This document shows positions 1 through 10,900 of a stretch of 64,000 nt of DNA, piece after piece. The notes under the pieces were generated by a model. That model was not told the origin of the DNA. It made no database searches and saw only the letters and a program-made list of their open reading frames with translations. The first letter of the stretch is position 1; every line of letters begins with the position of its first letter. The position numbers were made by a program, and so were the translations under genes. Where the stretch lies: contig NZ_PISD01000030.1 of the NCBI RefSeq assembly GCF_002835735.1, positions 1-64,000 of the forward strand. The letters are read 5' to 3'. Source of the stretch: Cytobacillus horneckiae. GTDB lineage: Bacteria; Bacillota; Bacilli; Bacillales; Cytobacillaceae.

Positions 1-67
1 ATTCTTTTCAATATAACAATTATTAGATAATAAAATATTACTATCAATCAACAATAATGATTATACT

Positions 68-130
68 ATTGTTTCTATTGGATTTCCATTACTTTAATAG
101 CCCAAGTAATGGAAATCCAATAGAAACAAT
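68..130. repeat. Perfect 27-bp inverted repeat with 9-nt loop
   Basis: The arms 68-94 and 104-130 are exact reverse complements around a 9-nt spacer. Neither side is followed by a run of T, so it does not look like an ordinary intrinsic terminator. It sits in a gene-free stretch (1-381) downstream of galE, which otherwise shows only AT-rich sequence and the weaker hairpin at 322-346. It could be an RNA processing or stabilising hairpin, or the remnant of a small palindromic element. Confidence 0.8.
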
Positions 131-321
131 GGTTAAGAAGATGTTTATCAAAATTTTATTTTTATGTAAATTTCTAAAAAAATTACTACGGTAGCAAAAG
201 AATTAACACGATTTTAGACTCCTCATGACTTTCCCTTATCTTGTTTAATTTAAACATAATACAGTAAAATATAAAAACCCCAACTTAACGATTATTATGA
301 CTATTCTTTGACATTTAAATA

Positions 322-346
322 GCCAAGGGCGAAATATGCCCTTAGC
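322..346 (-). terminator. Probable terminator hairpin after galE
   Basis: A 9-bp stem with one mismatch (GCCAAGGGC / GCCCTTAGC) and a 7-nt loop lies 35 nt past the galE stop on the minus strand. The sequence that follows is AT-rich but has no clean T tract, so termination may be weak. Confidence 0.45.
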
Positions 347-381
347 CATTGCCTTGCAAAAACAATCTGGTCAAATCCTCT

Positions 382-1356
382 TTATTTTTTTAATTGTTTT
401 TTATGCCATTCCCAGGCACTCGCAATAATACTTTGTAAATCCAGTTCTGCCTTCCAGCCCAATTCTTGATAGATTTTATTAGAAGATGCAACGAGACGTG
501 CTGGATCGCCAGCTCTTCGATCAGTATGAATAATATTGGCATTTACTCCAGTAATTTCTTCACATGTTTCAATTACTTCTTTTACAGAATAGCCTGTACC
601 ATTGCCAAGATTAAATACAGAAGTATTTATTTTTCCTGTTAAGAGAGCTTGTAGCGCCAAAATATGTGCTGAAGCTAAGTCTGTAACATGTATATAATCT
701 CTAATGCACGTTCCATCAGGTGTATTATAATCAGTTCCGAATACAGAAATTGCATCCCTTTCCCCCAATAAATGTTGAAGAATGATTGGAATTAAATGAG
801 TTTCAGGGTTGTGACTTTCTCCTATTTGGGCAGAGCTATGAGCACCTGCAGCATTAAAATACCTTAATACAATATAATTTAATGAATAAGCATTTGAAAA
901 ATCCTCTAATATATGTTCAATCATTAACTTTGAACGTCCATAAGGATTAATTGGATGAGTATTTGTCTCTTCAGTAATAATATCTACGTCAGGAATGCCA
1001 TACGTTGCTGCTGTTGAAGAGAAAATAAAGTTCTGAACATCATGTTTTAACATCGTATTTAAAAGAGTCAAAGTAGCTGATACATTATTTTGATAATATT
1101 TATATGGATCTTGTACTGATTCACCTACTAGGCTATTCGCAGCAAAGTGCATAACAGCATCAATCTTATACTGTGAGAAAATTTTATTAAGAATATTTGG
1201 ATCGCCTAAATCTCCACGAATAAAAATGGCTTTTTTATCTATTAAGGTTTCAAACCCTGTAGAAAGGTTGTCAAGCACCACTACTTCCTTTGTCTTTACT
1301 AGTTCTTTTACTAAGTGGCTTCCTATATACCCTGCACCACCAACAACCAATATCAT
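382..1356 (-). CDS. galE: UDP-glucose 4-epimerase GalE
   Basis: Interconverts UDP-glucose and UDP-galactose with tightly bound NAD in the cytosol, supplying galactosyl donors for wall and capsule glycans. The protein opens with the Rossmann motif GGAGYIGSH, carries the catalytic Y-x-x-x-K (YGRSK) after STAATYG, and has the family-typical RYFNAAGA and RDYIHVTDLA segments. At 324 residues it is full length. An open frame continues 21 nt upstream to 1377, but an AAAGGATGG ribosome site lies just before the ATG at 1356, so that start is preferred. It is the last gene of the teichoic-acid-like group and follows the frame-shifted glycosyltransferase by about 60 nt; with galU nearby, UDP-glucose can be made and epimerised locally. 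Confidence 0.93.
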   Translation of the reverse strand: MILVVGGAGYIGSHLVKELVKTKEVVVLDNLSTGFETLIDKKAIFIRGDLGDPNILNKIFSQYKIDAVMHFAANSLVGESVQDPYKYYQNNVSATLTLLNTMLKHDVQNFIFSSTAATYGIPDVDIITEETNTHPINPYGRSKLMIEHILEDFSNAYSLNYIVLRYFNAAGAHSSAQIGESHNPETHLIPIILQHLLGERDAISVFGTDYNTPDGTCIRDYIHVTDLASAHILALQALLTGKINTSVFNLGNGTGYSVKEVIETCEEITGVNANIIHTDRRAGDPARLVASSNKIYQELGWKAELDLQSIIASAWEWHKKQLKK

Positions 1357-1414
1357 GTAATCCATCCTTTTCTTCATTTATGTTTTATTTTCTAATAGTT
1401 GTCTTGTTTATATA

Positions 1415-2984
1415 CTATTGCCTGTTACTTTCATTCATTTCCAATTCGTCAAATAGCTCAACCCATTTTGACTGTGTTCTTTCTTTGGTGTATTTTTCCA
1501 TGACTTTCTCATGAGCGTTTATTCCCATTTTTACTGCTTTATCTGGATTTGCTAACAACTGCTCCATTTTTTTCTGCTAGCTCTTTTTCAGAATTAGAAT
1601 GTACCAGCAGACCATTTTCTCCATCATCGATTATATCCTTTGGTCCAAATGGTGCATCATAACTTATAACTGGCGTAGACTGAAACATTGATTCAAGTAT
1701 GACCAAACCAAATCCCTCATACTTTGACGTTAATACAGTAAATAAAGACTCTCCATATACCTTTGCCAGGTCAGTTGTATATGAGTTTATAATAACTTTA
1801 TTATCTAGATTAAGTTTTTTAACTAGATTAATTAGATTCTCTTCCTCAGGGCCAGTTCCATATAACTGAAATTTCACATTAGGGTATTTCAAATGTATGC
1901 GATTGAATGCCTGAATTGCTTCATGCATTAATTTATCCTTATGATACCTGCCAACCATTGAGACGGTGTTAAAATCCTTATTACCTTTAAATTTCTTTAC
2001 ATCATCTGTTTCAGTTGAATTCGAAATTACATACGTATTATTTGCATCACCAAATTGCTTCACTACCATACTTCTCTGATTTTCTGTTAACAAAACAAGA
2101 GCGTCTAGTTGGTGAAAATTTTCCAAAAGATGGATATGGCTCTTTCTTAACGGAGAACCGTATTTGAAAGGTGTATCAAAATGATTTGTATGAATAGTAC
2201 ATATTCTAAATGCCTTTTCTTTATCTACCTTCATAACCGTATGTGTTAAGAAAATCCCATCATTCACAAGAAAAGGTTTTTGCTCATGTTTTCCACATAA
2301 TTCATTTAGCCAATGTGCATGGAAAAGCAAATTTGGATTTGAAGTACCAAAAGAAATAACATTTTGTTTTTCTCGGTCAAATAAGAAAATTAAGTAAGGT
2401 TTGTTTGTTTCTACATTAATTTGAATGTTAATATAACAGAAACCATCTTCTGTATAATAGAGTTCTTGTTTAGGCACGCCTTTTGCTCTATCAAAATAAG
2501 TCACTTTTTGTACATAGCCTTTTTGATGATAAATCTCTCTTTTCACTTTAGCTCTTGTTTCATCAAAAAAGTCAATAAAACTTAAGGTTCCTTCTTTTGT
2601 CCATTTCTTATATTTTACATACATGCCTTTTTCATTAAAATATCTTGCTTCTCTGCTGATATAAAACCTATCTTCAATTAAATATGCTGCTTCATGTAAT
2701 TTATTAGATATTGTATATTGATTTATTTGATCTAAAGTAATATTGCCTGCTGTATTCTTTTGTTTATAATAGTCGAATATGTTTATAATATTTACTTTTT
2801 TTGATAATCTACCAGTATCATGCAGTTCTTTCTCTATTTCTTGATACCTTGTAGAATAATCAATCGTTAATAATTTTGAATCAAAACCTTTTTCAGCTAA
2901 GAACGAAGACCTTTCAAACATTACTCTTGTCAATCCGCCACGTTTTACATCAATGCTATTTAGGAGATTGTAAATTGTTCTCAT
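1415..2984 (-). pseudogene. TagE/TarM-like GT4 glycosyltransferase with a 3' frameshift
   Basis: Family GT4 glycosyltransferase that would decorate wall teichoic acid with hexose from a nucleotide sugar (a role inferred from the neighbours and from resemblance to poly(glycerol-phosphate) alpha-glucosyltransferases). The N-terminal half holds the beta-rich domain typical of TagE/TarM proteins. The C-terminal half has SMVGRYHKDK, FQLYGTGPEE, the retaining E-x7-E region (SKYEGFGLVILE) and SYDAPFGPKDII. After LAEK the frame breaks at seven A residues (T7 at 1567-1573 on the plus strand) and stops at 1539 with a short wrong tail. Removing one A restores about 50 residues (MEQLLANPDKAVKMG...) to a TAG at 1415. 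The start is the ATG at 2984, with AAGGAG 8 nt upstream. The slip may be real, phase-variable or a sequencing error. Confidence 0.8.
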
Positions 2985-3190
2985 TTTGTTAACTCCTTAA
3001 TTTTTCATTAAAATTATTATCATTCAATACGAAGCCAACTTAAATTTACAGGACCATGCTACTAGTTTGATTTAGCAAGATGATTATTTCATAAAAAGTG
3101 TAATTAAGTCAAAAAAAAACACCTGATCAATTGTAAAATTTACCCTCATTCAAAGCATTTATTGCTGTATGGAAAATACTAAAGAAAAAC

Positions 3191-3216
3191 AGCAGGAAAA
3201 ATCAGATTTTCCTGCT
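3191..3216 (-). terminator. Intrinsic terminator after the GT2-TagF fusion gene
   Basis: The 10-bp stem AGCAGGAAAA / TTTTCCTGCT with a 6-nt loop is followed on the minus strand by GTTTTTCTTT. It lies 27 nt past the stop at 3243. The rest of the 2985-3242 interval is AT-rich and must hold the promoter of the downstream glycosyltransferase; no convincing -35/-10 pair was picked out. Confidence 0.75.
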
Positions 3217-3242
3217 ATCTACTATACTCACCTTATCCAACT

Positions 3243-6200
3243 TTATTTGTTATTTATACCCAAAAAATCTCTCGCAGTTTTTTCTGATGCATGACCATCA
3301 TCATATTCACAAAATTTATTTCTGAATAGCTGAATTTGCGCATCATAGTCTTTATGATAGTTATGAACTTTTTTGATCGCGTCCAAAAGCTCATCTGTAT
3401 TTCTAGTCAAAGGTCCCGGTGCATATTCTGTTATATCCAAATACATTCCTCTTAGCTTATCTCTGTAATTTTCCAGGTCATAGGTGAATAGTATTTGAGG
3501 TTTATTCAAAATTGCATAGTCAAACATTACGGAAGAGTAATCCGTAATTAAGATATCAGAAATTAAATACAGGTCACGAATATCATCATATCTTGATACA
3601 TTATGAACAAAATCATTATTTGGTAAATTAATTGAGTTTGAAACAAAATGATGGAATTTGAATAAAATAATGTATTCATCACTCAATTCCCTTTGTAGTT
3701 TATCAATATCCATTTCAATATTAAATTTATTTTTTATCCTCCAAGTTGGCGCATACAATATAATCTTTTTGCCCAATGGAATATTTAATTCTCTTTTTAT
3801 TTTTTCTTTATAAACGTCATTATTATTATGGAAGAGTTTATCATTTCTTGGATATCCAACTCTTAAGATATCTCTATCAAATTCAAAGGCACTTTTTGCA
3901 ACATCCGCAACATAATTGCTAGGTACTGTTAAGTAATCCCATCTTGAACAACGATTTAAAAACTTTGATTTTTTTGGTTCAGTATCAACATCTCCAGGTA
4001 CATCTAGCCCTAATGTTTTTAAAGGAGTACCATGCATAGTTTGAAGTTCTTTTGAATTGTTTCTTTTTTTGTAAAAATCAGGGAAGTTTACGTTGTTAAC
4101 AAAATATTTAGCAGTAGCTAGATAATAATAATACTTAAAAGAATTAATCCTAACCTTTTTACCTGAACCATTTATTTTCGTTCCAGTATTTTTCAAGAAC
4201 CATACCGTTTCGAAATCTTTATGATTTTCATCAATATATTCATATAATGCTCTTGGATTACAATCAAATGATTTTCCCCAATAGCTTTCAAAAACAACCG
4301 TCTTCTTTTTTTGAGGAAGTAATCTCATTAAAGGATATAATAATTTTTTTATTACCTCTTGTCTTCTTGGTCCTCTTTCAATCCAATCCCACTCTTTTTT
4401 AACTTTAAGAAATGCCTTATTATTATGTTTCCCTCTATATGAAGTAAATTTGTTTTTACCGTAAGTTTTGGACTGTTTATCGATATTTTCTAGATCATAA
4501 TAGACCCTATCTTTTCTATCCGCATGATTATTTAATAGATAGACTTCCCACGTACCTTCTTCAATACCGACTTCTTTATCATCTAACGGGTCAATGACAC
4601 ATTCCAAAATTACCTTTTCGTTTTCTTTTTCAATTATCTTAGTATCGTATGAAATCACTTTATTTAACTTGTTATTCTCTAATAATAACTTACATACAGA
4701 ATCACCGTTCAAATAACCTTTAGCAACCAATAATTCAATTTTTATTTTCTTTTCTTCATAGCTAACTTTGTTAACATTGACAGAAAAATCTCCTACTTTA
4801 AGTAACAAATTTCCTGCAGGACTATGTGATACCTTTAACTCATTTTGGCCAAAAGTCCATCTTTCGCCAAATAATTCAATATCTGTTGTCAAAGGAGTAT
4901 ATTCACTGTTGTAGAGTACATGTCCAAACCAATCACCCCTAAGATCGATTTCATTTAAACTTTCCATAGGGATTTTGGCAATGAAGTTCGAGTCATCTTT
5001 ATTTTCAGGCTCAATAGGGTCCATTTCAACCATTACTTCTTCAGATGCCTTATAGTTTATTAGGCAAAGTTTACCCTCTCTAATTGGTAGCTTTGTCTTG
5101 CCTAAAACATGCAATCCTTCTGATATTAACTTTACGTGGTTCACTTTCGTTAATAACTCATCTTTTTGAACAATTAAATCCCAAGAAGCATTATATTTTA
5201 AGAAGATAATATTATCCTCTAGGATTCTGTATTTTGGCTTTGACACCCGCCCTTTTACTGGTGCTCCTATAGGAAACTCTCTTTTAATTCCATTAGCATC
5301 TATAGATAAAAGAATTTTCATTTTCCCATTGGTCATCTTTAATATTTTTGGATCGGTAAAATCAATATCGATCTCCCAACCAGACCAATCATAATTGTAT
5401 AACCTCTTTAATGGTAATTTATCAGAAATATCAATACCAAATCTATAGGTTATATCCTTCCTCTTACACTGCTTCAACCCGGATAGAATGTATTTCTCTC
5501 CTGAATCCTCATTAACTAATACAGCATTAACTTTCATATTCTTTTGATTTTTAATATCGATATCTTTAACATAGGCATACCCTTTTACATTCAGTGTGCT
5601 ACCTGTCCATTTCATTGATTCGATTTTTTTCTTAACTACTAATTCATTATTCAATTTTAATAAATCACTAGGGACCTCATTGCTGTATGGATAATTACCA
5701 AAATAATCATTACCTTTTCTTTCTATTTTGGAATATCTCAACTCTTGTTTCTGAAATTTAATAATATCCAATACTTTTTCTTTATCTTTTTGTTCTACAA
5801 AATGATATTTTAACCTATCAATCGCTTTCAATTTATTAAAGGCTTCTGTTTCAACTGTACTTAAATACAAAGAAACCTCATCTAAATAGGTTTTAATATA
5901 AGTTTCGTCCGCATTATCCAATTGGTTTAAATATACTAATAAATCAGTATCTAACGCTTTATAATCCTTCGCTATTTTTAACTGAGAATCATGGACATTA
6001 TTTTGAAAGTATTGATCGACCATTTTAACTGCTTTTAAACGATCTACTAAATTCCTTAAATCAGTCCTTTGTTGAGTTATTGACTGATCCCCCTCATCTC
6101 TAGCCCTCCAGTAATAAATAACGTCAGTAATTACATCAACCGACTTCGCTAGGAAATGAGCAGGGATAGTTACAGGCAAATCTTCATAAAGCATTCCCTC

Positions 6201-6731
6201 TGGGAAATTCAAATTATGGTTTTCCCAGAACTTCCGTTTAAAAATCTTGTTCCATGCAGTCGTGTCATACATCAACTCAGGGTTTTTACTAATATGTGCA
6301 TTGAGCTTATCTTCACTAAAAACCTTCTGATGCAATACTGAAGGATATATTTTTGTGGAATTGAAACGCACAACATTCCCTATAGCAATGTCAGAATCCG
6401 ATTCAACAATCGTATTGTACAGCTTGGAATATGCATCATGGGTTAAGTAGTCATCAGAATCAACAAAGGCAATATAATCACCTGATGCATATTTTGTTCC
6501 ATAGTTACGGGCTTGTCCTAATCCGCCATTAACTTTATGATAAACTGAGACGTTCTCATAATTATTAGCATATCGATCAGCTATTACACCGCTTGAATCA
6601 GTAGAACCATCATTTACTAGTATAATTTCTACGTTATTTAAAGTTTGATTTACTAAAGAATCAATACATTCTTCTAAATATTTCTCAACATTATATATTG
6701 GAACTATTATACTTAGAACTGGATTATTCAA
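3243..6731 (-). CDS. Bifunctional GT2 glycosyltransferase / CDP-glycerol glycerophosphotransferase
   Basis: A 1162-residue wall polymer synthase. Residues about 1-230 form a GT2/GT-A glycosyltransferase (LSIIVPIYNVEKYLEECI start, VDSDDY metal site). A long beta-rich middle region follows. About residues 790-1160 match the TagB/TagF CDP-glycerol transferase family: FESYWGKSFDCNPRALYEYI, MHGTPLKTLG with the family His, YAPTWR, FKFHH and LITDYSSVMFDYAILNKP. It probably works at the inner face of the membrane, building a glycerol-phosphate/sugar repeat of a teichoic-acid-like polymer. The start is TTG at 6731 with GAGGTGA placed correctly inside the end of galU. The gene begins 2 nt after galU, so the two are cotranscribed. 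There is no signal peptide. The sugar specificity cannot be read from the sequence. Confidence 0.85.
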   Translation of the reverse strand: MNNPVLSIIVPIYNVEKYLEECIDSLVNQTLNNVEIILVNDGSTDSSGVIADRYANNYENVSVYHKVNGGLGQARNYGTKYASGDYIAFVDSDDYLTHDAYSKLYNTIVESDSDIAIGNVVRFNSTKIYPSVLHQKVFSEDKLNAHISKNPELMYDTTAWNKIFKRKFWENHNLNFPEGMLYEDLPVTIPAHFLAKSVDVITDVIYYWRARDEGDQSITQQRTDLRNLVDRLKAVKMVDQYFQNNVHDSQLKIAKDYKALDTDLLVYLNQLDNADETYIKTYLDEVSLYLSTVETEAFNKLKAIDRLKYHFVEQKDKEKVLDIIKFQKQELRYSKIERKGNDYFGNYPYSNEVPSDLLKLNNELVVKKKIESMKWTGSTLNVKGYAYVKDIDIKNQKNMKVNAVLVNEDSGEKYILSGLKQCKRKDITYRFGIDISDKLPLKRLYNYDWSGWEIDIDFTDPKILKMTNGKMKILLSIDANGIKREFPIGAPVKGRVSKPKYRILEDNIIFLKYNASWDLIVQKDELLTKVNHVKLISEGLHVLGKTKLPIREGKLCLINYKASEEVMVEMDPIEPENKDDSNFIAKIPMESLNEIDLRGDWFGHVLYNSEYTPLTTDIELFGERWTFGQNELKVSHSPAGNLLLKVGDFSVNVNKVSYEEKKIKIELLVAKGYLNGDSVCKLLLENNKLNKVISYDTKIIEKENEKVILECVIDPLDDKEVGIEEGTWEVYLLNNHADRKDRVYYDLENIDKQSKTYGKNKFTSYRGKHNNKAFLKVKKEWDWIERGPRRQEVIKKLLYPLMRLLPQKKKTVVFESYWGKSFDCNPRALYEYIDENHKDFETVWFLKNTGTKINGSGKKVRINSFKYYYYLATAKYFVNNVNFPDFYKKRNNSKELQTMHGTPLKTLGLDVPGDVDTEPKKSKFLNRCSRWDYLTVPSNYVADVAKSAFEFDRDILRVGYPRNDKLFHNNNDVYKEKIKRELNIPLGKKIILYAPTWRIKNKFNIEMDIDKLQRELSDEYIILFKFHHFVSNSINLPNNDFVHNVSRYDDIRDLYLISDILITDYSSVMFDYAILNKPQILFTYDLENYRDKLRGMYLDITEYAPGPLTRNTDELLDAIKKVHNYHKDYDAQIQLFRNKFCEYDDGHASEKTARDFLGINNK

Positions 6732-6733
6732 AA

Positions 6734-7621
6734 TTACTTCACCTCTGTACTGGCATTAGAAAGTAAATCTTCCATTATTTTCATTACATCTTTTCTTAAC
6801 TCCTCATGTTGAAGAGCAAATTCTAATGTAGTTTTAACAAATCCCAGTTTTTCACCTACATCATATCTTCTACCTTCAAAATCATAAGCAAACACGCTTT
6901 GATTTTCATTTAACTTCTGTATTGCATCAGTTAATTGAATTTCACCGCCAGCTCCTGTTTCAGTTTTCTCTAAAAGGTCAAAAATATCTGCAGTTAATAC
7001 ATACCTACCCATAATCGCTAGGTTTGATGGTGCAGTGCCTTGAACTGGTTTTTCTACAAAATTATTCACTTTATATAAGCGCCCATCTTTTTCAAGAGGA
7101 TCAATAATACCATATCTATGCGTTTCATTTTCTGGTACTTGCTGAACACCAATAATCGCTGACTTTGTTTCTTCATATTGATTAATCAACTGTTGCACAC
7201 AAGGCATATCGCTTTGAACTATGTCATCTCCAAGCAAAACTGCAAATGGCTCATTACCAATAAAATTCCTTGCACACCAAACTGCATGTCCTAAACCTTT
7301 TGGCTCCTTTTGACGAATATAGTGTATATTGGCAAGGTTAGATGAGTGGCGAACTTTATCTAGGATGTCAAATTTCTCTTTCTCTTCCAACGATCTTTCT
7401 AATTCTGGTGCATTATCGAAGTGATCTTCAATCGCCCTTTTACCTTTTCCAGTAACAATAATGATATCTTCTATACCAGAAGCAACTGCTTCTTCAATTA
7501 TATATTGAATCGTAGGCTTATCTACGATAGGTAGCATCTCCTTAGGCATAGCTTTTGTAGCAGGTAAAAATCTAGTTCCCAATCCAGCTGCGGGAATTAT
7601 TGCTTTTCTAACTTTATTCAT
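6734..7621 (-). CDS. galU: UTP-glucose-1-phosphate uridylyltransferase GalU
   Basis: Makes UDP-glucose from UTP and glucose-1-phosphate in the cytosol, the donor for glycolipid anchors, teichoic acid glucosylation and, after GalE, UDP-galactose. The signature [23 protein letters not shown] is present near the N-terminus (residues about 8-30), followed by [11 protein letters not shown], the VEKP motif and [10 protein letters not shown]. At 295 residues the length is normal. GGAGGA stands 7 nt before the ATG. It is the first gene of a two-gene operon with the CDP-glycerol transferase fusion. Confidence 0.95.
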   Translation of the reverse strand: MNKVRKAIIPAAGLGTRFLPATKAMPKEMLPIVDKPTIQYIIEEAVASGIEDIIIVTGKGKRAIEDHFDNAPELERSLEEKEKFDILDKVRHSSNLANIHYIRQKEPKGLGHAVWCARNFIGNEPFAVLLGDDIVQSDMPCVQQLINQYEETKSAIIGVQQVPENETHRYGIIDPLEKDGRLYKVNNFVEKPVQGTAPSNLAIMGRYVLTADIFDLLEKTETGAGGEIQLTDAIQKLNENQSVFAYDFEGRRYDVGEKLGFVKTTLEFALQHEELRKDVMKIMEDLLSNASTEVK

Positions 7622-7888
7622 TGTAAATCCTCCTCAAGTACATCAATTAAAACCAACGACCATATAATATTTTTATAATTTGTGTAATTAGCTATTTTAA
7701 TCCTGTTATTTTTTTGTTTGAATTTTCAGCGCTTAAATAATGACTACTTCTTTTATCCATCAACGAATAATATATTATCACAGATTACATCTTTTTTATA
7801 TGTTAATATCTTGTACTATTTTTGGGTAAACTTTACTATCAGCTTCTTTTATGAAAGTTTATTTGACGTTTATTTTGGGCTCAAAAAT

Positions 7889-7935
7889 AAGCTGGCTTAA
7901 CAAGTTCTAAGAAGAAAGAACTGGTAAGACAGCTT
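7889..7935 (-). terminator. Imperfect terminator hairpin after the autolysin gene
   Basis: A long imperfect stem pairs AAGCTGGCTTAACAAGTTCT with its near-complement ending at 7935. On the minus strand it is followed by TTATTTTTGAG. It lies directly past the stop at 7948. The rest of 7622-7888 is AT-rich upstream DNA of galU and shows no gene. Confidence 0.6.
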
Positions 7936-7947
7936 ATAATTGTATGT

Positions 7948-10900
7948 TTATTTGTATCTCGGTATATCAAGAATAATCGTATAAGTTTCTAGCATCTCGT
8001 ATATTTCATACATTTTTGAAGTTTGTTTAAATGCCCAGCCGATATCTGTAGCATATTGATGAGACGCATAATTATATTTTGCTGCAAAATCTGGGTTCCA
8101 TCTCATTTTGTACAGCGTATCTTGCCCATTATTTACATATCCATTTCCAATAAATGCAGCACCACCTATAATAGCCGACTCAGGGGTAAACCAACCCGAA
8201 TCATATGCATATGCAGCACCACATTCTAAAGGACATGCATCTCTGGCTCCAATTCCATACATATTATACGTCATTTTTATATTTTTCAAGCTACTTCTAT
8301 TAGATGCTGTGACCAAGGTAGTTTTTCCATTATTATCAACACCAACCTCGACTCCAGTAGCCAATACAGATTTGCCGTTTCCAGTTTCAAGCAACGCATG
8401 TGAAATTAAATAGATCTCATTTACTCCATACTGCTTTCCTGCATCAACAAAAGATTTAGCTTTACCTGATAGAACGCCTTTATCTTTTAATACTTTTGTA
8501 TTTACTTCAGCTATATCTACATTAGCACTGCTTGAAAGTTTTAAAAATTGAAGGGAGTTCTTAAGGTTTCCAGTAAAATTAGATGCATTGAGGTAATAAT
8601 TCAAGTCCGCTACATCTGGTGTCACCCATCCCGTCGTATTTCTAACATGATACCATGTAAAACCATCATTTGCCTTGAAGCTTGAGTATAGTGTCAATAC
8701 GACTCCATTATTTACTGTTCCACCTGAAAGATAAGAAGTACCAGGTCCTCTTCGTAAGTTCCAACCATTCCCTTCTATGGTACCTTTACCATTAGAGATG
8801 CTTCCTTTTTTAAATGCATCCTCTCTAATCCATAATTTATAGCTTTTGTCAGTCATTGGCGACACTGCCATTTGAATTTCTGACATTCTGTTTAAACTTA
8901 AATCATAATTTGAATAAGTAGAAATTACTTCCTTTAAGGGACGTTCATTGAGATAAGCTTCATGAATCCAAACCGTTTTCCCTGCTAGCACACCTCTATA
9001 CCAAAGGTTGGTTCCAACTTTTTCAGTCTTGTTTACATTAAACTCATTTCCTTTATACGCAGCCAAGCTTGAATAAACAAGATCCTTAGATCCACCCCAT
9101 GTTTTGCTGTAGGCACTTCCTGTTCCTTTTACATAAAACTTTTTAGATAGGCTGTCCAATCCTACATGTGGATGACTAACTAAGTCTGCAGATCTTACCC
9201 AGCCTATCACTCCGGTCTCACTACTTGGCTGTGTGCTTATTAAATAATACGTTTGCCCATTATATTCTGCCTGTTTCTTCATATAATACACAGCATTTAT
9301 ATATTTATCTCCTGCAGTGAAATACTTGTTATTGACAATGTCAGTGAAGATTCTTACATTTTTATTCGAAATCTGCCCAAGTCTGCTTATTACACTCTCT
9401 TTTGTATCGCTGACATAGCTTGAATGAACCCAAACTGTTTTTCCTTCCAGCACCCCTTGATACCATAAATTGCTTCCTACCTTCTCTGTCTTCCTTACAG
9501 TAAATTCTTTCCCAATATGTGAGGATAAACTTGTGAAGGTGATATCTTTAGTACCGCCCCATACTTTGCTATACGCACTTCCTGTTCCTTTAATAAAGAC
9601 AGTTTTTGTTTGAGTGTTGACTTCCTCGTGCGGATGACTCACCATATCTGTCGATTTTACCCAGCCTATTGCACCTGTTGTACTACTCGGAGACGTGCTT
9701 ATCATATAATAGAGCGAACCGTTAAAATTTGCCTGTTTTTTAATATAGTAGACTGTTTTCGAATAGGTTTCCCCAGCCGTTATATATTCACTTTCGACTA
9801 GGTTAGTATAGATTCTAGTATTATTGTTTGTAATTTGTGCCAGTCTACTAACTTCCGTTTCATATTTATCTGTTACATAGCTTGAATGAACCCAAACCGT
9901 TTTCCCAGCTAAAACTCCTCTATACCAAAGGTTATTTCCTACTTTTTCAGTCTTGTTTACATTAAACTCGTTTCCTTTATACGTAGCCAAGCTTGAATAA
10001 ACAAGATCCTTAGATCCACCCCATGTTTTACTGTAGGCACTTCCTGTTCCTTTTATATAAAACTTTTTAGACAGGCTGTCCAATCCTACATGTGGATGAC
10101 TAACTAAGTCTGCAGATCTTACCCAGCCTATTACTCCGTTCTCACTACTTGGCTGTGTGCTTATCAAATAATACGTTTGCCCATTATATTCTGCCTGTTT
10201 CTTCATATAATATACTGCATTTATATATTTATCTCCTGCAGTGAAATACTTGTTATTGACAATGTCAGTGAAGATTCTCACATCTTTATTCGATATCTGC
10301 CCAAGCCTGCTTATTACACTTTCATTTGTATCACTAACATAGCTTGAATGCACCCAAACTGTTTTTCCTTCTAGCACTCCTTGATACCATAAATTGCTTC
10401 CTACCTTCTCTGTCTTCCTTACAGTAAATTCCTTCCCTTTATGAGAGGATAAACTTGTAAAGACGGCATCTTTGGAGCCCCCCCAAGGTTTGCTATAAGC
10501 ACTCCCCGTTCCTTTAATAAAGGAAGTCTTCGTTTGATTACTGACTTCTTCATGCGGATGGCTTACCATTTCGGTTGATTTTACCCAGCCTATGACACCT
10601 GTCGTGTTACTAGGCGATGTGCTAACCAAATAATAGAGTGAACCATTGTAATTTGCTTGTTTTTTAATATAGTAGACTGTATTTATATAAGTCTCTCCAG
10701 CAGTTTTGTAAGTATTTCCAACTAAATTAGTATATATTTTCGTGTTTTTATTTGTAATTTGCCCCAGTCGGCTAGTATTACTTTCTTGTAGCGATTCCAA
10801 GAAGTTTGAGTGAATCCAAACTGTTTTTCCAGACAATACCCCTTGATACCAAATGTTATTTCCAATTTTATCCGTTTTAGTTACAGTGATTTTCTCACCC

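Noticed and set aside
8108-8413. Plus-strand 101-codon frame inside the autolysin gene
   Set aside because: It is a shadow of the glucosaminidase coding sequence on the other strand.
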